Part shown: piece by piece, positions 1 through 4,189 of the stretch | Layout: every line of letters begins with the position of its first letter | Position numbering within the stretch: the first letter of the stretch is position 1 | Source of the DNA: Chloroflexota bacterium | GTDB lineage: Bacteria; Chloroflexota; UBA4733 | Assembly: GCA_025980355.1 (NCBI GenBank) | Contig: JAICXR010000200.1 | Location: 1 to 6,462, forward strand | Direction: 5' to 3' | Length of the DNA: 6,462 bases | Made by a program: the position numbers and the translations under genes | Notes under the pieces: generated by a model | What the model was told of the DNA's origin: nothing | Databases searched by the model: none | The model's input: the letters and a program-made list of their open reading frames with translations, nothing else

Positions 1-159
1 CAGCCAGCGCTTGACCGCGGCCCGGGATTGCGGCGGGTGGAGGGGCTCCAGGTGCCGCAGCAGGTCGCCGTCCTGGTTCCAGCGCCACAGGAGCTCCCAG
101 TCGTCCGGTTCGGCCGCCCGGAGCCGCACGAGGCGATCCTGCCAGTAGTACGGGGCCAT
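1..159 (-). CDS. GNAT-family N-acetyltransferase (RimJ/RimL-like), N-terminal 53 residues only
   Basis: This is the beginning of a gene that runs off the left edge. Translation from the ATG at 159 gives 53 residues beginning MAPYYWQDRLVRLRAAEPDD and continuing WELLWRWNQDGDLLRHLEPL. The pattern 'LVRLRAAEPDDWELLWRWNQD' followed by a short loop and 'RAAVKRWL' is what the first strand and helices of GNAT acyltransferases look like, especially the RimJ/RimL type that acetylates protein N-termini or small-molecule amines using acetyl-CoA. The acetyl-CoA-binding motif (Q/RxxGxG/A) would lie further on and is not in the window, so substrate and activity cannot be judged. The start is well supported: GGGAGAGG lies 3 nt upstream on the coding strand, giving about 6 nt between GGGAG and the ATG. 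It lies 173 nt downstream of the methyltransferase stop in the same direction and may have its own promoter. Confidence 0.72.
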   Translation of the reverse strand, partial: MAPYYWQDRLVRLRAAEPDDWELLWRWNQDGDLLRHLEPLHPPQSRAAVKRWL

Positions 160-162
160 GCA

Positions 163-170
163 CCTCTCCC
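163..170 (-). promoter_or_regulatory. Ribosome binding site of the GNAT gene
   Basis: The coding strand reads GGGAGAGG then TGC then ATG. Taking GGGAG (166-170) as the core, the spacing to the start at 159 is 6 nt, a normal Shine-Dalgarno distance. It decides the start of the partial GNAT gene. Confidence 0.6.
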
Positions 171-224
171 TCGCCGTGACGACCGCCCGCGGCGATCAAC
201 AGCGCCTGCCGATGTGTTCGGCGC

Positions 225-233
225 AGTCTAACA
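225..233 (-). promoter_or_regulatory. Possible extended -10 promoter element for the GNAT gene
   Basis: On the minus strand the sequence TGTTAGACT matches the extended -10 pattern TGnTATAAT at the TG and at four of the six hexamer positions, including the two most conserved (A2 and T6). No good -35 hexamer is present at 16-18 bp; the best candidates upstream (TCGTCA, GTCGTC) are poor. The predicted transcript would have a leader of roughly 60 nt before the ATG at 159. It lies in the 173-nt gap between the methyltransferase stop and the GNAT start, where nothing else was recognised. The call is weak and rests on the motif only. Confidence 0.28.
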
Positions 234-332
234 GCGCCGCCCGGCGTGACGACGACAAGGTGGCGAGGTCCTCCACCATCACGCTAGCCTTACATCCGTT
301 GCTTGCTCTGGCGTCCTCTCTCCGGCAGGTTA

Positions 333-1793
333 CTAGCCGCGCAGGATCACGGCGGCGTCGTAGAGCTGCATCTTCGGCCCCGGGCTGCTGCCGTTGCGCA
401 CGGAGGAGCCGATGATGCTGTTGCCGACGCGCTTGGTCCGCACAATGCGCACCTCTTCCACGCGCAGCCCGTAGGCCGGCGCCAGCTCGGCCAGCAGTTG
501 GTCGACCTGGAACTCGATCCCCTGGATGATGGAGTTGCCGACGACGATGATGGCGGCGGCGCCCGGCGCCAACTGCGGTCGCATCGTCGCCAGCAGCCGC
601 CCCGTGTCGTTGAAGTAGCTCGTGACATAATTCGCCCAACCCGGCCCGCCATAGGGCCCCTTTTCCGCGCTGAGGCCGCGCAGGCGTTCGATTAAGGCCT
701 GGAGCGGGGGCAGGTCGAAGCAGGCGGCGATGGCCGGCGCCTGGCGCACCGTCTGCCAGAACTTGCCGAAGTTCGCCTCCTCGTACTCGCGGAGCTCGCC
801 GGGGCGGCTCAAGAGGTCCAACCAGTGCAGTTGCGGGCGGGTGTTGCGGACGTAATGGTAGTTGTTCATGTAGGGGGGGGACGTGAGCAGCAAGGCGACG
901 CTGCCCGGCGCCAGGTCGCTGGTGAAGTAGGAACGGTGCTGGACCTCCCGTCGCCGGCCGCGCCAGACCGGGCCATAGCGTTCGCTCGCCCAGACGCAGT
1001 CTGCCAGCATCTCCTGCAACTTCTGCCCCAGCGGCAAGACAACCGAGGCGTTGCGCACCAGCGCCTTGCCGGCGCTGGGTCGGGTGCTGAGGCTCGGTTC
1101 GTAACTGTAGTTGGAGACGGCGATCAAGGAGGCGCCCAGGGCGGCACGGAACAGGAGCTGATCGGGCGACGGCAATACTGCCAGGCGTCCCAACGCGAAG
1201 AGGAATTTCGCTTCGACCGGGGCGCCGAACAAGGGGATGCGGCTGCGGAAGGCCGGCGGCCGGGCCAGGCCGTGGTGGCGCATCACCTCCGCAATGCCGT
1301 CGTCGCCGTCCGCGGCCCAACGGCGGTCCACCTCCACTTCGAACTGGGCGAGCGCCGTCCGAAACTCGGCGATCTCCGCGCCGAAGCGCTCCGGCGGGAC
1401 GTCGACGCACTGGAGCTTGGCCCGTGCCGCCAGGACCGGCCAGGCGTTGACGTCGTAGCCCACCGCATCGCAGCCGGCCTTCAGGGCCTCGACCAGCGTG
1501 GTGGCGACACCGGCGAAGGGATCGAGCACTAACGCCTCCGCGCGCCGGCGTAGGGGCAGATAGGCGTCCAGGGCATCGCGCACGAAGTCCGCCGAGTAGC
1601 CGGCGATCCAGGGCACCCAGCGGTGGACCGCCTGCGTTTTGTTCTCGGCCGCCGCGGCGTCGCTGAGCGCCGCGCGGGCCGGGCTAATGCGCGGCATACA
1701 CGCCGCAACGAAAACAACGTCCGTGGCGGCCGCCCAGGCAGCGCGCTTCTTCGCCTGGTGGCCGCACCTGCCGCGCATATCGGCTCGGGGCAT
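333..1793 (-). CDS. Solitary DNA methyltransferase with DPFAG and TSPPY motifs (N4-cytosine or N6-adenine)
   Basis: The product is an S-adenosylmethionine-dependent methyltransferase that most likely modifies an exocyclic amino group in DNA. Numbering from the ATG at 1793 (486 aa), the SAM-binding motif I is VLDPFAGVATT at 89-99, with an acidic residue after strand 2 in GYDVN (112-116). The catalytic motif IV is LLTSPPYMNNY at 303-312. A glycine/isoleucine-rich strand region (IIVVGNSIIQG, 415-425) and a C-terminal VRNG segment follow. Motif I precedes motif IV with about 210 residues between them, which may hold the target-recognition region. The upstream block HRWVPWIAGYSADFVRDAL (57-75) is typical of one orphan methylase family. 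The start is uncertain: no Shine-Dalgarno is visible, and an ATG at 1697 (Met33) would remove 32 residues of no recognisable character and still leave 25 before the conserved block. The stop is TAG followed directly by TAA. No endonuclease gene adjoins it. A C8 run covers the SPP codons. Confidence 0.88.
   Translation of the reverse strand: MPRADMRGRCGHQAKKRAAWAAATDVVFVAACMPRISPARAALSDAAAAENKTQAVHRWVPWIAGYSADFVRDALDAYLPLRRRAEALVLDPFAGVATTLVEALKAGCDAVGYDVNAWPVLAARAKLQCVDVPPERFGAEIAEFRTALAQFEVEVDRRWAADGDDGIAEVMRHHGLARPPAFRSRIPLFGAPVEAKFLFALGRLAVLPSPDQLLFRAALGASLIAVSNYSYEPSLSTRPSAGKALVRNASVVLPLGQKLQEMLADCVWASERYGPVWRGRRREVQHRSYFTSDLAPGSVALLLTSPPYMNNYHYVRNTRPQLHWLDLLSRPGELREYEEANFGKFWQTVRQAPAIAACFDLPPLQALIERLRGLSAEKGPYGGPGWANYVTSYFNDTGRLLATMRPQLAPGAAAIIVVGNSIIQGIEFQVDQLLAELAPAYGLRVEEVRIVRTKRVGNSIIGSSVRNGSSPGPKMQLYDAAVILRG
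873..880 (-). repeat. Homopolymer C8 tract within the methyltransferase catalytic motif
   Basis: The coding strand has eight consecutive C residues spanning the codons TCC CCC CCC for Ser305-Pro306-Pro307 of the TSPPY motif. It is the longest homopolymer I noticed in the window; the next is a run of seven at 6306-6312 in the YfhO-like gene. Loss of one C gives TCC CCC CCT ACA TGA, an immediate stop. Gain of one C moves translation into a frame that stays open to a TGA at 196-198. Confidence 0.9.
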
Positions 1794-1800
1794 TTTTCAT
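1684..1800 (-). other. Possible short upstream ORF (38 codons) in the methyltransferase leader
   Basis: An ATG at 1800, close to the predicted transcription start near 1802, opens a 38-codon frame beginning MKNAPSRYARQVRPP and ending GRCFRCGVYAAH, with TAG at 1686-1684. The stop lies just past the alternative methyltransferase start at 1697, so the two would overlap by a few codons in different frames. If the 1697 start is the real one, this could be a leader peptide that couples translation. If the 1793 start is real, it is only a shadow. No ribosome binding site precedes it, and there is no protein similarity I recognise. It is listed because the two start models predict different things here. 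Confidence 0.15.
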
Positions 1801-1813
1801 CATGCGGCATGAT
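1799..1813. promoter_or_regulatory. Perfect palindrome overlapping the methyltransferase -10 element (candidate operator)
   Basis: ATCATG-CGG-CATGAT is a perfect inverted repeat with 6-bp arms and a 3-bp centre. One arm shares five bases (ATCAT) with the -10 hexamer TATCAT, and the palindrome ends 5 bp before the ATG at 1793. A dimeric regulator bound here would block RNA polymerase, so a repressor or autoregulatory site is plausible. This is inferred from position only; no regulator gene is visible in the window. Confidence 0.4.
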
Positions 1814-1837
1814 ACGCGCTCACTGCCGGCCTGTCAG
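1809..1837 (-). promoter_or_regulatory. Sigma70-type promoter of the methyltransferase gene
   Basis: On the minus strand CTGACA (1837-1832) is followed after exactly 17 bp by TATCAT (1814-1809). Each hexamer matches the TTGACA/TATAAT consensus at five of six positions and the spacing is optimal. Transcription would start near 1802, leaving a leader of about 8 nt to the ATG at 1793 (almost leaderless) or about 105 nt to the ATG at 1697. The promoter separates the methyltransferase from the upstream PLD-BON genes as a transcription unit. Confidence 0.6.
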
Positions 1838-1854
1838 TAGCGCCCCTACTACTG
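1835..1854 (-). repeat. Inverted repeat immediately after the BON gene stop (weak terminator or mRNA-end hairpin)
   Basis: CAGTAG, an 8-nt loop, then CTACTG form a perfect 6-bp stem that begins one base after the BON stop codon. A shifted pairing with a 5-nt loop is also possible. No T-run follows on either strand, so it is not a classical intrinsic terminator. Its distal arm overlaps the -35 hexamer of the methyltransferase promoter at 1835-1837. Confidence 0.4.
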
Positions 1855-1855
1855 C

Positions 1856-2497
1856 CTACCGATCCGTGAGGCCCTCGACCTGGATCTCGTCCAGGACGTT
1901 GCCGACGCCTTCGACGCGTCCGGCGACCTCCAGGGCCGCCTCGGATTCATCGAGCGTGGCGACGACGCCGCGCAGCGTCACGTCGCCGTCGCGGACCTCC
2001 ACCCGTAGTTCCAGGTCGGTGGTCATCGCGTCCTCGCGCAACTCGCGCACGACGGCCGCCTTCACCTCGTCGTCGCCCGGCATTGGCCCGGTGCTGGACT
2101 GCTGGACGAGGCCCACGTCGTCGCTTGCCGTCGGTTCGAACCCGCCGACCACATCGAGACCTTGCTCGCTGGTCGGGTTCGGCTTGACCACCGGATCGGT
2201 GGGGGCGAAGTAGGGGCGGTCTTCCTCAAACGGCTCCCAAGGACCCTCGATCGCCTCCCGCGGATAGGTGGTTCCCACGTCCGCTTCCGTGTCCGTTGAG
2301 GGCTCCGGCGCTTCCTCCTGCGCGGGATCGACGAGACGCGTCGTCGCCCGATCTCGGAACAACGCCTCATCGGACGGCTCACTACGTGCCGTTGCCGTAT
2401 CGTCGTTCTGATCCGTTGCCAGGGCCAGTTGATCATCGTCAGGCCTGCGGTCTGCCACTCCTCGCTCCGCGTACTCCTGCTTCTCATCCGACGCCAT
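1856..2497 (-). CDS. BON-domain protein with acidic, probably disordered N-terminal region
   Basis: This is a 213-residue protein. Residues 143-208 (DEVKAAVVRELREDAMTTDLE onward, then VRDGDVTLRGVVATLDESEAALEVAGRVEGVGNVLDEIQVE) fit the BON fold: helix, two strands with the V.V.DG.V.L.G.V turn, helix, last strand. BON domains occur in OsmY and in secretins and are thought to bind membranes or phospholipids. Residues 1-140 are rich in Asp, Glu, Pro, Ser and Thr and probably unstructured, with one ordered-looking block around 96-120 (PYFAPTDPVV to GLDVVGGFEP). I see no signal peptide or membrane segment, so the site of action is unclear. The start at 2497 is firm: GGAGGT lies 7 nt upstream. A longer open reading in the same frame continues upstream into the PLD gene but is chance. 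It follows the PLD gene by 77 nt and is probably co-transcribed with it. Confidence 0.85.
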   Translation of the reverse strand: MASDEKQEYAERGVADRRPDDDQLALATDQNDDTATARSEPSDEALFRDRATTRLVDPAQEEAPEPSTDTEADVGTTYPREAIEGPWEPFEEDRPYFAPTDPVVKPNPTSEQGLDVVGGFEPTASDDVGLVQQSSTGPMPGDDEVKAAVVRELREDAMTTDLELRVEVRDGDVTLRGVVATLDESEAALEVAGRVEGVGNVLDEIQVEGLTDR

Positions 2498-2504
2498 CGC
2501 TGCG

Positions 2505-2510
2505 ACCTCC
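2505..2510 (-). promoter_or_regulatory. Strong Shine-Dalgarno (GGAGGT) of the BON-domain gene
   Basis: GGAGGT on the minus strand lies 7 nt before the ATG at 2497. It settles that start against another in-frame ATG at 2512, which this site itself overlaps, and against the open frame that runs upstream to 3064. Confidence 0.85.
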
Positions 2511-2574
2511 ATGTTCAGACAGTCGCCTGCATGAACGGCAAGCCGCGTGCCAACCGGCGCCGGCGACAGTTCCG

Positions 2575-4110
2575 TCAATGCTCCAGCGTCAACGCCTGGA
2601 AGGTCTCCAGCAGCCAGGCGCCATGGATGTGCCCGACCCGGTAGCGCATGACGGCGCCGTGCAAGGGGCCGCGCGCCTCCGCCATCCGGCGTTGGTTCTC
2701 GTCCGCCTGTCCCTTCCAGAGCCGGTCGACGACCGCCGCCGGTTCCTCCGCCGCCACGGCATCCTCGGTCGCGGCGAGATGCTCCGCCCAGAGCCGAAGA
2801 CGCAACGTCCGCGCGAATTCCCGGTCGTGGATAAAGGCGTCCAGTTCGCTGTCGGTCTCGAACCCGCGCAGATTCATGTTGGCCGAGCCGACCAGCGACC
2901 ACTCGTCGTCGACCAGCGCCACCTTGGCGTGCACGTAGATGGGCCGGTAATAGAAGGCCTTTCGTCCGAACGCCGGACCGGAGGTGTAGAGGCTGTAGAC
3001 CTCGACCACGCGCCCGGCCCGGTCGGCCGCACGCAAGGTCTCGACGTGCTGATCGTTGTCCCACTTGCCGTCGGCCGCCCGGAGGGGCAGGACGAGGACG
3101 ATGCGGAACTCCGGGGTGGGCGGACGCTGGATCAAGGTGATCAGGTCGTCAAGGAGGGCGTGAGACCACAGGTACTGATTCTCGAGATAGATCAGGCGTT
3201 TCGCGCTGCGAATCACTTCCCGGTAGGCGTGCTCGATGCCGCGGATGCCCTTCGGCGCGAAGGCGTAGGTGTTGGGATGTATCGTACGCACGACCTGGAC
3301 GGGGGTGGTCCACCCCGGCTCGGGGGTCGGCTTGGCGTGGGGCAAGGCCGTGCTGCCGGTGACGGCCGCCCAGCGCTGGCGGAAGTTGGCCTCGACGTCG
3401 GCGACGGCCTCGCCCTCGATTTGCACCTGGACGTCGTGCCAGTTCGGTCCGTCGCGGAGCGGGTGGTCCGGCGTATCCCAACGGTCACCGGCCAGGACGG
3501 TGAGGTCCATCCCGCCGACGAAGGCGACCCGGCCGTCGATGGCGACCGCCTTCTGATGGTGGCAATGGCTGGCCACGGCGGTGTCGTCCAGGCGCGTCTG
3601 GATGTCGCCGCTGCCGGCCCGCAACATTTCCCCGACGACATCCAGGACGGCCAGGCGATCGGGCTGGAAGAGGGCGCGGGCGCCGGACCAGAGCAACACG
3701 CGGACCGGCACGCGCTGCGCCGCCGCCGAGAGCGCGGCGATAATCTGGCTCTCCAGCAGGGCCTGCTCACTGCCGCGGCGCAGCGGCATGTGGGGCGTCA
3801 GACACCAGCCGGCGATATAGACGTAGCGTTGGGCGCCGGCGATTGCCGCGCAGAGCGTGGGGAAGTAGTGGGCTCCATCGACCAGCGGCGTCACCCGGTT
3901 GTGCTGGCGCGGCGGCGTGTCGCCGCCGAACCAGCGCGGCTCCTTCCCCCACCAGCCGTCCCCGCCGGCCTCGCGGTGGGCCGCTAACCCGCGTTGATGA
4001 CGCCGTGCGTCGCAGGAGGACACCACGGCGCCCACCCGACGCGCCGCAAATTCGCCAAGCACCCGATACAGCGGCACCGTTCCGCTTTCCCTCCCCCACC
4101 CGGCGCTCAA
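2575..4110 (-). CDS. Phospholipase D-like/cardiolipin synthase-like protein with two HKD motifs
   Basis: The product is a PLD-superfamily phosphodiesterase or phosphatidyltransferase that acts through a phosphohistidine intermediate, expected to use phospholipids. Numbering from the ATG at 4110 (511 aa): a first half beginning NRVTPLVDG (71-79) and YVYIAGW (96-102); HKD1 with His185, Lys187, Asp192 followed by GG at 199-200; a WHDVQVQIEG strand (224-233); ENQYL at 310-314, a feature of PLD-type rather than bacterial Cls-type enzymes; HKD2 with His394, Lys396, Asp401, then GSAN at 408-411 and an acidic E-T-D-S-E-L-D stretch. Both catalytic sites are intact. No signal peptide or membrane helix is evident. 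The start is uncertain: GTG codons at 4077 (11 nt after a GGGAGGG) and at 4062 are alternatives, and the first 50 or so residues carry no recognised domain. The BON gene follows by 77 nt. The substrate, transfer versus hydrolysis, cannot be told from sequence. Confidence 0.87.
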   Translation of the reverse strand: MSAGWGRESGTVPLYRVLGEFAARRVGAVVSSCDARRHQRGLAAHREAGGDGWWGKEPRWFGGDTPPRQHNRVTPLVDGAHYFPTLCAAIAGAQRYVYIAGWCLTPHMPLRRGSEQALLESQIIAALSAAAQRVPVRVLLWSGARALFQPDRLAVLDVVGEMLRAGSGDIQTRLDDTAVASHCHHQKAVAIDGRVAFVGGMDLTVLAGDRWDTPDHPLRDGPNWHDVQVQIEGEAVADVEANFRQRWAAVTGSTALPHAKPTPEPGWTTPVQVVRTIHPNTYAFAPKGIRGIEHAYREVIRSAKRLIYLENQYLWSHALLDDLITLIQRPPTPEFRIVLVLPLRAADGKWDNDQHVETLRAADRAGRVVEVYSLYTSGPAFGRKAFYYRPIYVHAKVALVDDEWSLVGSANMNLRGFETDSELDAFIHDREFARTLRLRLWAEHLAATEDAVAAEEPAAVVDRLWKGQADENQRRMAEARGPLHGAVMRYRVGHIHGAWLLETFQALTLEH

Positions 4111-4137
4111 GCTGCCACCGGAGCATCCGCCGAAGGG

Positions 4138-4152
4138 GGCACGTCGCGTGCC
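4138..4152. repeat. Short hairpin between the YfhO-like gene and the PLD gene
   Basis: GGCACG-TCG-CGTGCC is a perfect 6-bp inverted repeat with a 3-nt loop, inside the 79-nt gap between the YfhO-like stop (4190) and the PLD start (4110). There is no T-run after it on the minus strand, so it is at best a weak terminator or pausing site. No promoter hexamers were seen in the gap, which favours read-through into the PLD gene. Confidence 0.3.
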
Positions 4153-4189
4153 GATTGCCCCGTCCCGCAGTCGCGGCCCGGTTCGATCG

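Noticed and set aside
196..279. Small frame of 27 codons (MVEDLATLSSSRR...) between the methyltransferase and GNAT genes
   Set aside because: No ribosome binding site and no similarity recognised. It overlaps the possible GNAT promoter and is the tail of the shadow frame.
196..1410. Minus-strand open frame of 404 codons overlapping the methyltransferase
   Set aside because: An out-of-frame shadow without any recognisable domain. It matters only as the frame entered if the C8 tract gains a base.
333..1793. A restriction-modification system or a defence island
   Set aside because: Only a methyltransferase is present. Its neighbours are a BON protein and a GNAT enzyme, neither typical of defence loci. 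A partner beyond the window cannot be excluded.
2498..3064. Upstream extension of the BON frame into the PLD gene, making a 402-residue protein
   Set aside because: The added residues are low-complexity Arg/Gly-rich shadow of the PLD coding sequence, and a near-perfect Shine-Dalgarno stands 7 nt before the ATG at 2497.
2296..3987. Plus-strand open frame of 563 codons antisense to the PLD gene
   Set aside because: The opposite strand encodes both intact HKD motifs. The plus-strand product has no recognisable fold and runs across the PLD-BON gene boundary.
4138..4152. Intrinsic terminator for the YfhO-like gene
   Set aside because: The stem is only 6 bp and no T-run follows, so it is listed as a hairpin rather than a terminator.
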